From NCBI GenBank assembly GCA_028456385.1, contig JALNQF010000284.1, positions 1 to 53,731 of the forward strand: a DNA stretch of 53,731 nt. Reading direction: 5' to 3'. Of this stretch, positions 22,222 through 34,500 are shown piece by piece. Made by a program: the position numbers and the translations under genes. The stretch is from Ophiosphaerella korrae (lineage: Eukaryota; Ascomycota; Dothideomycetes; Pleosporales; Phaeosphaeriaceae). The notes under the pieces are model-generated. The model was not told the origin of the DNA, ran no database searches, and saw only the letters and a list, made by a program, of their open reading frames with translations. Within the stretch, counting starts at the first letter, position 1. Every line of letters starts with the position of its first letter.

Positions 22222-22650
22222 TATTATAGGTACTACTAGGGTCGACTTCCTTATAGCCTAAAGGTATTAGTAGATTAAGGGTTAATAACAAAAGTTTATA
22301 TAGTAATCTATAATAAGCTATAAATAATAGAAGATATTTTGCAACTATCTTAGTATTATTACTTGTAGTTAATAATTAAATTACTAATACTATCTTAATA
22401 ATATACATCGTTACTAACTATATACTTATTATAATCTATTAATCTATATTTACTAAGACTAATAGATTATAGATTACTCTAATCTATAATCTATCTATAC
22501 TAAGAGCCTATAGATTATAGATTACCCTAGGTGTCCTAATTATATATAGTTTCCTAATTAAGTTTATATTCCTTAGGGTTATGTAAGTCTAAGTCTATTA
22601 TCGTAAGACTAATTAGTTCTATCTATAGTTCTCTTATTACTATCGTAATA
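22222..22650 (-). repeat. 5' LTR of Gypsy-B (429 bp)
   Basis: Pairs with 8464-8892. The flanking ATATA at 22651-22655 is the target duplication in Gypsy-C. Confidence 0.9.
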
Positions 22651-25600
22651 ATATATAAAGAATAGTTACTAGAAGAATATAAGAAATAGGAGAAATAGCT
22701 TATAGAACCTAATAAATAACTTTTAGAATATTAACTATAAGACTTAGTAATAGATTTAAATAAATAAAAAGATATAAGCTAGAGCCTAGTCTATAGAAAG
22801 ACTAAAGAAGAGTTAAAAATTAAACGCGTATTTATATAGAACGTAATAAAGAAAGGATAAATATAAGAATCTAAATCTTTAGTAGTATATAGACTTATAT
22901 TTATAGATAAAAAAGAGATAAGTAATAAAAGACCTTATATAGACTTTAGAAAAATAAATATAATTATAAGTAAAAACTAATATCTCTTACTATCTATACG
23001 TAATAACTTAGGCTAATAGCTAAGCTATTACGTACAACGTTAGGGGTAACAAGACGTATAGGCCTTTTAGCCTATATATAGAATTAAGTATATATAATAT
23101 ATACTCCTACTATGTATAGAGTAAGATATAAATAAACACTCTTTACTTTTCCTTACTTAACCCTATACGCTAGCGTATCCTAGTTTCTCTACAAGCCTCT
23201 ATAGTAGACAAAGCCCTATTAACACTTACTATATATAGATAAAATATAAGATACACTATAAAAAGCTTAAATCTTTATAAAACTAGATAACTAAAATATT
23301 TACTACTAGATTAGAATTAAAAAAAGTAATAAATAGAAAATAGCGTTTTAAACGTAATATAAATGATTTAAATATATAGTTATACTTTTTAGATTAATAA
23401 ATATACTAGTAGTATTTCAAGAAAGAATTAATATAGTACTAAAAGAGTACTTAAACGTATTTATATTTATATACTTAGATAACATCCTTATATTCTTAGA
23501 AATAGAGGAAGAATACGTATAATACGTATATAAGGTACTAGAGAAACTAATAAAAAATAAATTATATCTTAAAATAAAGAAATATAAATTTTATATAAAA
23601 GATATAGACTTCTTTAGATTTATTATTAAACTAGGAAAAATAAAGATTAACTTAAATAAGATTAAGATAATCTAGGAATAGCTAATACTAAAAAACCTAA
23701 GAGAAGTACAATAGTTTTATATGCTAGTAAACTTTTATAAGAAATTAATAGTAAGATAGTTAAAAATAATAGAAATACTAATAAAAGTTATAAAGAAAGA
23801 TATACTATTTAAATAGATATAAGAATATAATAAAGTATTTTATAAAATTAAATAGAAGTTTATAAAGAACCTAGTTATTAGAATATATAACTTAGAACTA
23901 CTAGTAGTAGTAAAAATAAACGTATCTAATTTAGTCTATAGAATAGTACTAATATAAGAAGACCTAAGTATAAAATAAGAATATTTAGTTAAATATTTCT
24001 CTAAGAAAATAAAGCTAGTAGAGCTTAACTACCTAATCTATAATAAAGAAATACTAGTAATCTATAAAGTATTTAAATAATAGAGAGTATACTTATAAAA
24101 AGTAAGATACTAAATAAAAGTCTATATAGACTATAAGAACCTTATAGGGTTTATACTAAATAAAGACTTATTATAATACTATATAAGATAGTAGAAATTC
24201 TTATTAATATTAAACTTTAAAGTTATATATATAAAAGAAAAAGATAATTAATTTATAAATACTTTTAGTAAAAGACTAGATTTATAAAAGGAAGTAAACG
24301 CTACTAGTATAGTTCTAGTTTAGAATAAGAATAGATATTTAGTTCTAAATATACCTAAAATAGCCGCTACAATTAAAAGAATAAATAGCGAGCTAGATAA
24401 ATAGTTTTAGAAAATAATATAAAAAGCTTCTAAAGAAATAAAAAAACTTAAAACCTAAGATAGATTTATATAAGTATATAAGAGAACGTATATTCTAACT
24501 AAAATATAGAGAGAATTTATAAGATAGTTTTATAAACTACTAGTATATAGATACTAAGGTATTAATAAAATATTAAATAGACTACTATAAGATTACTATA
24601 TTCTAAAAGTAAAATAATTAGAAATCGAAGTACTACAAAACTATATAGAATATTATAGAAATAAATATAGTAGATACGCACTATATAGAATATTATAACT
24701 AGTTATAATCTTAGAATAACTTTAAGAAGTTATTATAATAGACTTTATTACAAAGCTACCTAAGTTTTAAGATCTAATATTAGGAGTTAAATATAATAGA
24801 ATCTTAATAATAGTAGATAAGCTTATAAAGTACTTATACTTTAAACTATATAAAGAGAAAAGTAGGATAGAAGTTACTATATACTAGATCCTAAGAACTA
24901 TAGTTAGCTAATATAGACTTCTAAATAAAATTATTATAGATAGAGATATAAGATTTATATTAAAACTATAGGGAATAATAATAGTATAATTAGGAATATA
25001 ATATACAATATTAATAGTATATTATCTATAGATAGATAGATAATTAGAACGTATAAATTAGATAGTAGAATAATACTTAAGATACTACCTAAACTATAAC
25101 TAGAACAATTAGGTACAACTATTACTTATAGTATAGTTAATATACAATAGCGTAAAAAATATAGTAATAAGAGTATTACTTTTCTTTATAAACTATAGAT
25201 TTAACCTAAATATATATATAATACTAAGAAATATAAAATCCTAAACCTCTAGAAGAAAAAACTTTACTAATAGACTTAAAGATATATATAATTAATTAAG
25301 ATAGGACGTAGAATTATTATAAAACTAAATAGTAAAATACTATAACAAGAACTATAAAGAAGAACCCTAATTTAGAGAGAGAGAAAAAGTATAGTTAGTC
25401 TAGAAAAATATTAAGAGCAAAAAACCTAGTTTAAAACTAGATTAAGTAAAAATTAAACTATATAAGAGTAAGAAGAAAGTTACACTAGTTATATTTAAAC
25501 TAAAGCTACTAAGTAAGATAAGAATATACTTAATATTTTACGTAGTACTACTAGAATACGTACTATAAGACGTAAAACTACTAGTATATAAAGTAAATAT

Positions 25601-26428
25601 ATATAGAGAGTAAAAAGAATAAGAAGTTAAGAAAATCCTAGTATACTAGTTCTATAATAGTAAGAACTACTACTTAGTAAAATAAATAGAAATAAACAAG
25701 AAAGGATAACTATAAGAAGAAATATAGGAACTAGAAGATAACTTTAACTACTCTAAGAAACTAAAAGACTTCTAAAGTTAAAATCCTCTAAACTACTTTA
25801 TAGTAAACTAAGAAGATTTATAATACTACTAATAGATAGAGAAGTAATAGGAGCGCTTAATAAAATAGAAGCTAGAGTAGCCTCTACTATATTATCTAAA
25901 TCTAGCTTAGCCTCTATTATATAAAACTATTTAAATAACTTAGTATTATTATAAGCTTTTAATCTATAAAAATACTTAATATAAGAATAAAGCTTAACTA
26001 GCTTATAAAGAGTAAACTTATACTTAGCTTTAGCTATAGTAAGCTATAATAATAATTTCTTTTAAGCTCTATTAATAGCTTACTCTATATAACTTAGTAG
26101 ATAGAGACTATATAGAGATTAAATACTTACGCCCTATAAGAGAAATACCTAAAGAAACGTACTTATATTAAATATTATTAAGAATATATTTATTATAATA
26201 CTTACTATCTTTTAAGGATATAAGATATAGGAGTACTAATAAAGTATAATAATAATAAGAAAATATCTTAACTTTATTACAAATATTATAAGCTATAAGA
26301 AGAAGTTTATTACGCTAAGTGTAGGATAATATAGAGAGTAATAAAGAACTAATAATTAATAATAATATAGGATTAATAATATTAGCTCTAGTATAGAAGA
26401 ATAAGAACCTACCTAAAATAAGAGATAG
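22651..26428 (+). pseudogene. Gypsy-C gag-pol, 3' part (RT to C-terminal extension)
   Basis: The pol frame resumes after Gypsy-B. It has the linker LEEYKK and QLIEP, RT with ESKSLVVYRLIFIDKK, and YLDN near 23470-23482. RNase H is around 23900-24250. Integrase core is around 24735-25065 (IDFITKL, IIIDRDIRF, QIDRQLERIN), chromodomain is near 25610-25770, and the extension runs to 26428. A solo LTR (22991-23224) interrupts RT. It is heavily RIPed, with stops at Gln codons throughout. Confidence 0.82.
22991..23224. mobile_element. Solo LTR in Gypsy-C RT (234 bp)
   Basis: The insert starts TATCTATACGTAATAACT (TG to TA by RIP) and ends CCTATTAACA. It is flanked by CTTAC at 22986-22990 and 23225-23229. 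The same RT position is uninterrupted in Gypsy-A. No coding sequence. The family is not otherwise seen in the window. Confidence 0.7.
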
Positions 26429-26871
26429 TATTACAACTATAATAAGAGAAAATTAGATAGAACTAATTAGCCTTACTATAGAAGATAACAACGTATATAA
26501 CCTATAGAAGAATAAACTTAATTAGAAAACTAACTATAATAGAAATACGTAATAAATTTATAAATTTATAATCTTAGTAAATATAAAGTTATAAAGTAAG
26601 TACGTAATAATTTTATAAATTTATAATTTTAGTAAATACAAAGTTATAAATTACTAAAGAAGCTTAAGTATATAGTTAATAGCGACGTATATTATTAAGA
26701 TAGTATTAGTAATTAAATCTCTAACCTAGAACGCTAATACTTAATATTATATACACAAATTAACTATTATTTATAGTTATTACTAATTATAATACAAGCT
26801 TTTATTATTACCTTTTAATCTACTAATACCTTAGTAGTAACTTATAGTTAATAATAGGTAACCCTATTATA
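26429..26871 (+). repeat. 3' LTR of Gypsy-C (443 bp)
   Basis: Starts TATTACAACTATAATAAGAG and ends ACCCTATTATA. It carries two ~54-bp units. TTACT at 26872-26876 completes the target duplication. Confidence 0.9.
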
Positions 26872-26876
26872 TTACT

Positions 26877-27493
26877 TATATCTAAATAGACTACTAGTAT
26901 TAACTATAAACGCTATAAAACTAATTCTTATATAAAGTATAAGCTATACTTTAACTTATTATATTAGAAGATAAAAGAATATTAGATAGAGCTATAGTAT
27001 ATATATAATATAGATAAGAAAGGCTTTATAATTAGTATTACTAAAAAGTCTAAAAATATCTTTAGCTAAGTAATATAAAAGAGAAAAGAAGCTTAGGTAG
27101 CTTTCTAAGATAGTACTTATAAGTAGATAACTACTTTAGCGTATATTTATATAGATAAGATATCTCTACTACCTAGACTTATATATAAAGCTAACTAAAG
27201 AGCTATAAGATTAGTATAAGTAGATATAATTAAGGCTAGAGAGTATTAAGTCTTTATTAGCTTATCTCTATCTAGATAGATAAATAATAACGTTAGTTTA
27301 GCCTAGCTTAAGTAGGTATTTAACTACTATACTACTACTAAAGCTAAACGCTTATATTAGTTACTTATTATATATAGGTATAGCTCTTATATTACTCTAG
27401 ATTTTATTAACTATTATAATAAAAATAAGATCTTACTTACTATCTTTTTTCTATATTTAACTTACTCTTTTTAGCTACTTAATATAGTAATAT
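26877..27493 (+). pseudogene. Pogo-like transposase, catalytic middle piece
   Basis: Continues the frame broken at 3174: IKYKLYFNLLY, then YIYNIDKKGF (about 27003-27032, family DExGF) and LLIIYRYSSYITLDF (about 27361-27405, family LL..DGH.SH). The last block is the PLD region, reading LLNIVI (about 27474-27493). The acidic residues at the first and third positions are altered (Glu to Lys, Asp to Asn). The second reads Tyr. Element F follows at 27494, and the C-terminal piece resumes at 38364. Confidence 0.85.
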
Positions 27494-27639
27494 TATTTAG
27501 GCTACTATAGTGTCCTATTAAATAAGGGTTAAACACGATTTACTTATCTCTTAGTATATACCTTACTAAACTTAGCTATAAAAATCAACTAATTACTACA
27601 CGACTATAATAGACTTCCCTACTATAAACCTCTCCGACT

Positions 27640-29160
27640 ACTTTACATAGTTATTAATTAGCAAAGTTTAAGTACTAGATAGTAGCTAGCAATACGTATA
27701 AGTCTCTAAATCCTCTCTCTTTGTCGACTCTTAAGCATCTAAAGGACTAATTATTATTAGTAGCTTACACGAAGACTAAGCAACCCCTATACCTAGTAAG
27801 GGTATAAGTAAACCTAACTAGGAGATTATCTTACGCGACAAAAACATACCTTTCTAACTAGCTATATAGAGCGTATTCTTAACGTTCCTAAAGTGTACCC
27901 TAATAAACGAGGATTTCCTTACTAGAGTTAAAACGTAGAACTTCTATAAGTTCTACGCAGCGCGAGAGCTCTATAAAGATAGTACCCTATATTTTTATAT
28001 TATTAGTAAATAGAAGACTAAAAGGAATATTAAATCTCTAAGATTCTTTAATATTTATAGATTCTACCTAAATATCTAGTAAACTAAAAACAAAAAAGTA
28101 GTAGTAAAATACTATAAAAAAAAAGGCGCTACCTACGTAGGTAGTATAATAAGAAATAAAGTTAGGCGCAATAAAGTAAAAGACGCGTTCTAGAAAGTAG
28201 TAGTTGTAGAAAAATATAAAGACAACTTCCTCGCTAACTTCTAAGCTAAAAAACCTTGTAATCTTATCCTACACTACAATAACATCTAGGTATACTACTA
28301 GGATATATACAAAGAAATAATCTTAGAATATAAACTACTACGTAAACGCAGAGAATAGGTAGAAATACCTAAACTACTCCTTAGATAGGTCTAACAAAAC
28401 CTACACAAAAGTAAGTCCTTACTCTTATACCTATTGTATAGGGGGGTCCCCCCTACGTTAGCTAGCTTCTAGCCTTAGCCTCCTCTATAGGCCCTCCTCC
28501 CCCCCTAAGCTCGAGGGCGTAGAAATAGACCTTTACTAAGGGTATTTACATAATACTTTATTACGTAAGTAAACTTAATACTTATACTACTCTTGCACTA
28601 CCTTACTCTCTACTTCGAGTACTCTACTAACTATCTAATTACAGAACCCTTATAACTAAAAATACTTTACTTATAGGGCAAAACACGACTATATAAAATA
28701 ACCTAGGTACGCTTATATAGAAAACATAGATATATAGCTAGAAACTAGGACTTATTAGTAATTAACCCTAACTACAAGTACTTTATTATAGATAACGTTC
28801 TACTCTATAATAGCGATATGTTTTACTATTATAAATAATTACTAGGGTACTAATAGGACTTCTTTATTATAGATAAGTATAAACCTAAAAAGAAGATATA
28901 AGTATAGGTAAAGCCCTATATCTATCTTAGCAACATAGATCTCTAAGAATACCTAAGGGTAGACGTAAGTTAGATCTAAAGAAACGTAGAAATAGTTAAA
29001 ATTATAACCCTACTTTTTATTAGAGACTAGAGAGAAGGATTAGTAGAGTTAGTAACCTTATTACTACTAGAACAAATTATAGAAGACGTAGAGGAGGATA
29101 GTAAATTTAGATAGAAATAGAATATTATATAATTAAAGACTATTATTAGGTATATCGTGC
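27640..29160 (+). pseudogene. Unrecognised reading frame in element F, plus strand
   Basis: A single frame (frame 3 of the window) is readable for about 500 codons with scattered TAA/TAG. Long stretches have few stops, e.g. around 27831-28250 (EDFLTRV, KFYAARELYKDS) and around 28764-28990 (NPNYKYFIIDNVLLYNSD, then IIDKYKPKKK). Composition is basic and Lys/Tyr/Leu-rich, with acidic tail LEQIIEDVEED. It contains a GC palindrome at 28440-28454. No motif I know is matched; tyrosine-recombinase (DUF3435) and DDE hypotheses were considered without convincing residues. The start is not defined. Confidence 0.4.
28440..28454. repeat. G-run/C-run palindrome
   Basis: AGGGGGG and CCCCCCT meet around a single T. 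It is a strong local palindrome in an AT-rich setting, inside the plus-strand frame of element F. A similar GGAGGG/CCCTCC palindrome occurs at 1029-1042. Confidence 0.5.
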
Positions 29161-29164
29161 TAAT

Positions 29165-30110
29165 AAAAACGTGCAGAAACTTTCCTAACCTTAATAGCTA
29201 GAAATTTCTAAGCTTGCCTCTAAAACTCTAGCAAAATAATAGTCTTAGCCTTAGATATAGCTAAAGAAGACAAAATAGGTTAAGGCCTCTTAGTCCCTAC
29301 CTTTACCTTACTAGCCAGACTACCCTTATTATTACTACTAAGCTGTATATCCTATACTAAAGGATAATAATACGTATTGCGCTCTAAACTAAAATAACTA
29401 ATATAAACAATAATAAAAAAATAAAACCTAAAACGCTAAATACTATTAGGATTAACAGCCCCCTCTACTATTAAATCTTTGTCTAACGCTAAACACTAGT
29501 TAAAATTAACCTAAACGTTAAAAAGTCGCGTATCTCTATAATTAGTGCTAGCACTACGACTATAAAACGTCTAATCTAAATAAATCTTACCCTTATAAAA
29601 CTCTAGTAATATAGGCGAATATACTATAGGAATATTATTATCTTTTACTAAAATAAGATGCTAAGTATTATAAATAAAAGGTATACCTATATAATTAGAC
29701 TTCCTAAGAACTCTAAACAACGTAGTAGGATCTATATAATAGATACAGTTAGTATAGGTATCGTACTAAGTAAAAAGTAGCGTAGAACGATAGTACTACG
29801 CCGTAATAACGCACATAGAGTAATTATAGGAAGCTAAGACCTTAAACTAGATACTAGTACTATAGGTAAAGATAGAACTAAGACTACCTCTATAGAGCGC
29901 AGGAAGATAAAGCTCTTATATAGGAAGGATAAAATAGGTATTATCTATACTAACTAGATAATTAAACTATATAAGATAACCTTCTAACAAAACAAGTTTT
30001 CCTGTAAAGGATTAACTAGGCTAGGTAACATTCTAGATATTGCGGGCAAACCTACCTAGAACCTAACTAAGATAATAACAGCGATAACTACCCCTATAAC
30101 TAAAAGGCAT
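29165..30110 (-). pseudogene. Unrecognised reading frame in element F, minus strand
   Basis: From an ATG at 30110-30108 (MPFSYRGSYRCYYLS) one minus-strand frame is readable for about 310 codons. It has few stops in its centre: IDPTTLFRVLRKSNYIGIPF, then PIVYSPILLEFYKGKIYLD, then YSRSASTNYRDTRLFNV and VEGAVNPNSI. Stops are only TAA/TAG. The composition looks protein-like, with mixed charged and aromatic residues. It converges on the plus-strand frame ending near 29160. I do not recognise the protein. Confidence 0.4.
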
Positions 30111-30644
30111 CGCTAATAAAAAGACTAATAACAATAACAAAAATAAAGACGAGCGCCTAAAGACTAACGCTAGTTTCTAAAACTAGTAAAACAAATTAGG
30201 CTATAGCTATAGCGAGAGTAATAAAATTAACGACGAGGATATATATTCTACGCGAAAACATAGTGTACGGTATAGCTTATATATTGTAGTACAAGTAATA
30301 TTAGACCTACTAAATTTAATATAAGGCAAGGTAGAATTAGCCTATATTTATACTCTATGTACACACGAGCAAAGAGGCTGCCCTAATAACGTAGTATAAA
30401 AGGAGATTCTATTAACAACTAATACCTAACTAATACTTATAAATTACGCTTTCCTAAATTAAGTACGCGCGAAATTCGCGCAACACGAAAACAATACGAC
30501 TATAGCGTCTATATAGCTAACTAGCTAAACTTATATAAGACGCTAAGTATATTAAGTATACTAATATTAATAAAGTTTAATGCATAGAGCCTACTACGGC
30601 GCAGTATAAGATACTAGGATACTACTATACTATAGTAGTAATAT

Positions 30645-31570
30645 TATAATAGGCTTCTTGTTATTAACTATAAGATAGTATTAGATAAGTTACACGATTA
30701 GATACTTAATACGCGATTAGATACGCAATTATATATACAATTACTAAGCTACTAACTCTACTATAGCTAAAAGGATTATAGCTTTAACTTTTATAAATAC
30801 AAGAATTAAATAAAGAATCTTATATATAAGGAGATAGACTACGTTAGTATAACTAATATAATAAAGAAACTAGCACCTTAATAGAAGAGGTATTAAGGAT
30901 CTAGCTCGCTACTATCTTAAGAGACCTAGCTAAGACTACTATATTGTAGATATATAGATAGAGTATAGGGCTAGAAATAAGTAGTAGGATTAATCTACTT
31001 AGTTTATACCTAGTACTATTAAGTTATAAGTAATTAATCTAAAAAAAAGCTTTTCTAAAAGCCTTAGTATCCCTCTCTAATAAGGCCTTTATATAGCTAT
31101 TATAAAAAAGCCTTTTTATTAAACTACTATAACTTCCTTTAAATCTAATAGATAGCCTTTCTATAGTATTAGTAAATTAAGAAGTAATAATAAAAGCTTA
31201 TATTATAATTAGTAATAACTATAAATAATAGTTAATTCGTGTAAATAATATTATGTATTAGCGTTCTAGGTTAGAGATTAAATTACTAATACTATCCTAA
31301 TAATGCGTATTATTACTAACTATATACTTCTACTTTCTTAGCTACTTTATAACTTTATATTTACTAAGATTATAAATTTATAAATTTATTACATATTAGC
31401 TTTATAACTTTGTATTTACTAAGATTATAAATTTATAAATTTATTACGTATCTCTATTATAGTTAGCTTTCTAATTAAGTTTATTCCCCTATAGGTTATA
31501 TATATTATTATTATCTTCTATAGTAAAGCTAATTAGCTCTATTTAACTTTCTCTTGTTATAGTTATAATA
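30645..31570 (-). repeat. 3' LTR of Gypsy-G, split by a solo LTR
   Basis: Segments 30645-30678 and 31151-31570 together equal the 449-bp LTR at 37910-38358. Two ~54-bp units lie around 31340-31450. Confidence 0.88.
30679..31150. mobile_element. Solo LTR, family H copy 1 (472 bp)
   Basis: Starts TATTAGATAAGTTAC and ends CTTTAAATCTAATA: TGTTAGAT...ATCTAACA after allowing for RIP. It is flanked by GATAG at 30674-30678 and 31151-31155. It is nearly identical in length and sequence to 42675-43146. No coding sequence. The end motifs resemble Copia-type LTRs. Confidence 0.85.
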
Positions 31571-34500
31571 CTATCTTTTCTTTTAGGTAGGTTTTTATTC
31601 TTCTATTCTAGAGCTAAAGTTATTTATCTTATATCTTTATTAATTATTAGCTCTTTATTACTCTCTATATTATCTTACTTCTAGTATAATAAAGTTCTTC
31701 TTATAGCGTGTATTATTTATAATAAGGTTAAAATATTTCTTTATTATTATTACGCTTTATTAGGTCTCTTATACCTTATATCTTTAAAAGATAGTAAGTA
31801 TTATAATAAATATATTTTTACTAATATTTAGTATAAGTATATTTTTTTAGGTATTTCTCTTATAGAGTGTACGTATTTAATTTCTATATAATCTCTATCT
31901 ACTAAGTTATATAGAGTAAGCTATTAATAGAGCTTAAGAGAAACTATTATTATAGCTTACTATAGCTAAGGTAAAGTATAAGTTAACTTTTTATAAGGTA
32001 GTAGAGCTTTATTCTTATATTAAGTATCTTTATAAGTTAAAAGCTTATAATAATACTAAGTTATCTAAATAGTTTTATATAATAAAGGCTAAGTTAGATT
32101 TAGATAATATAGTAGAGGCTACTCTAGCCCCTATCTTATTAAGCGTTCCTATTATCTCTCTATCTATTAGTAGTAACGTAAATTTTAACTTTAGAAGTCC
32201 TCTAGTTTTTTAAAGTAATTAAGATTATCTTCTAGTTCTTATATATCTTCTTATAGTTACTTTCTTTTATTTATACCTATCTATTTTACTAAGTAGTAGT
32301 TTCTTCTATTATAGAACTAGTATACTAAAATATTTTTAACTTCTTATTCCTTTTATTCTCTATATATATCTACTTTATATACTAGTAGTTTTACGTTTTA
32401 TAGTACTTGCTCTAGTAGTACTATATAGAATATTAAGTATATCTTTATCTTACTTAGTAGTTTTAGTCTATATATAACTAGTATAACTTCTTTCTTAATC
32501 TTATATAGTCTAATTTTTATATAATCTAGTTTTAAACTAGATTATTTACTCTTAATATTTTTCTTTACTAGTTATACTTTTTCTCTCTCTCTAAATTAAA
32601 GTCCTTCTTTATAATTTTTATTATAGTACTTTACTATATAATTATATAAGAATTCTACGTCTTATTTTAGTTAATAATATTTTTCTTTTATTCTATTTAT
32701 AAAGTTTTCTCTTCTTAGAGACTAAAACTCTATATTTTTTAGTATTCTATATATATTAGGGTTAAATCTATAGTTTATAAAAAAAAGTAATACTCTTATT
32801 ACTATATTCTTTACGCTATTAAATACTAACTATACTATAGGTAATAGCTTTACCTAGTTATTCTAGTTATAGTTAAAGTACTATTTTAAGTATTATTTTA
32901 CTATCTAATTTATACATTCTATTTATCTATCTATCTATAGATAATATACTATTAATATTATATATTATATTCCTAATTATACTATTATTATTCCCTATAG
33001 TTTAATATAAATCTTATATCTCTATCTATAATAATTTTATTTAGAAGTCTATATTAGATAACTATAGTTCCTAAGATCTAGTATATAGTAACTTCTATCT
33101 TACTTTTCTTTTTATATAACTTAAAGTATAAGTACTTTATAAGTTTATCTACTATTATTAAGATTCTATTATATTTAACTCTTAATATTAGATCTTTTAA
33201 CTTTAGTAGCTTTATAGTAAAGTCTATTATAATAACTTATTATAGTTATTCTAGTACTTTAACTAGTTGTAATATTCTATATAGTCTTGTAGTACTTTTA
33301 TTACTAATTATCTTATTCTTAGGATAAAGTAATCTTATAGTAGTCTATCTAATATTTTATTAATACCTTAGTATCTATATACTAGTAAATTATAAAATTG
33401 TTATATAAATTCTTTCTATATTTTATTTAGAATATACGTTCTTCTATATACTTTTATAAGTCCTTCTTAAATCTTTAGTTTTTGTATTTCTTTAGGTACT
33501 TTACTAGTTTTTTTTTAAATCTATTTAGCTAGCTCGCTATTCTTTCTCTTAAGTATTATAGCTATTTTTAAAATATTTTAAACAAAGTACCTATCTTTAT
33601 TCTTTATTAGAACTATACTAGTAGCGTTTACTTCCTTTTATAAGTCTAGTCTTCTACTAAAGGTATCTATAAATTAATTATTTTTCTCTTTTATATATAT
33701 AACTTTAAAGTTAAATATTAATAAGAATTCTTACTATCTTATATAGTATTATAATAAGTCTTTATTTAGTATAAATCCTATAAGATTCCTATAGTCTATA
33801 TAGACTTTTATTTAGTATCTTACTTTTTATAAGTTAACTCTCTATTATTTAAATACTTTATAGATTACTAGTATTTTTTGTTATATATTAGATAATTAAG
33901 CTCTACTAGTTTTATCTTTTTAGAGAAGTATTTAACTAGGTATTCTTACTTTATAGTTAGGTTTTCCTATATAAGTACTATTCTATAAACTAAGTTAGAT
34001 ACGTTTATTTTTACTATTATAAGTAGATCTAGGTTATATATTCTAATAACTAGATTTTCTTTAAACTATTATTTAATCTAGTAAAATTCTTTATTATATT
34101 CTTATATCTACTTAAATAGTGTATTTTTTTTTATAAGTTTTATTAATAGATATATTATTTTATACTATTTTACTATTAATTTTCTATAAAAGTTTACTAG
34201 TCTATAAAATTATTATACTTCTTATAAGTTCTTTTATATAAGCTATTCTTAGATTATATTAATTTTATTTAGGTTAATCCTAATTTTTTCTAGTTTAATA
34301 ATAAATCTAAGGAAGTCTATTTCCTTTATATAGAACTCGCATTTTCTTATTTTAAGAAATAATTTATTTTTAACTAGTTTTTCTAGTACCTTATATATAT
34401 ATTATACGTATTCTTCCTCTATATCTAAGAATATAAAGATATTATCTAGTGTAGTAGAGTATTATAAAGAAAGGAATAGTAAAAAAGAGGTAAGTAGTTA

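Larger units (their letters stand above)
8464..22650 (-). mobile_element. Gypsy-B, chromovirus-type LTR retrotransposon (minus, nested)
   Basis: LTRs of equal length (429 bp) lie at 8464-8892 (3') and 22222-22650 (5'). The target duplication ATATA lies at 8459-8463 and 22651-22655. It sits in the pol region of Gypsy-C, upstream of RT. It is itself interrupted by Gypsy-A (13901-21036). Read on the minus strand, it has the same gene order as Gypsy-A. Its LTR repeat section differs from A and C, with motifs around ATAGATTATAGATTAC, which marks a subfamily. Confidence 0.9.
3175..26871 (+). mobile_element. Gypsy-C, chromovirus-type LTR retrotransposon (full, nested)
   Basis: LTRs are at 3175-3562 and 26429-26871. 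The 5-bp target duplication TTACT lies at 3170-3174 and 26872-26876. The element interrupts the pogo transposase. Its own body is interrupted by a Fot1-like transposon (3627-5494), a MITE (7895-8319), Gypsy-B with Gypsy-A inside (8464-22650), and a solo LTR (22991-23224). With these removed it matches Gypsy-A along its whole length, from gag to the post-chromodomain extension. The 5' LTR keeps many CA/TG pairs, while the 3' LTR and body are heavily RIPed. Confidence 0.9.
27494..30635. mobile_element. Unclassified DNA element F (3.1 kb)
   Basis: The insert lies in the PLD region of the pogo transposase. Nine bases TAGTAATAT at 27485-27493 recur at 30636-30644, a 9-bp (or 8-bp) target duplication. 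The left end reads TATTTAGGCTACTATAGTGT. The right end, read inward on the minus strand, is CTATAGTATAGTAGTATCC, so the ends share only an imperfect ATAGTGTCCTA/GTAGTATCCTA inverted motif. It carries two convergent degenerate frames. The duplication size fits Mutator-like or hAT elements, but I recognise neither transposase. It retains more CA/TG than its neighbours, so it is younger or less RIPed. Confidence 0.55.

Noticed and set aside
27640..29160. Tyrosine-recombinase (DUF3435, Starship captain) identity for element F
   Set aside because: A few words looked suggestive, but I could not find a convincing R...H..R...Y arrangement, and the element is only 3.1 kb with a 9-bp duplication.
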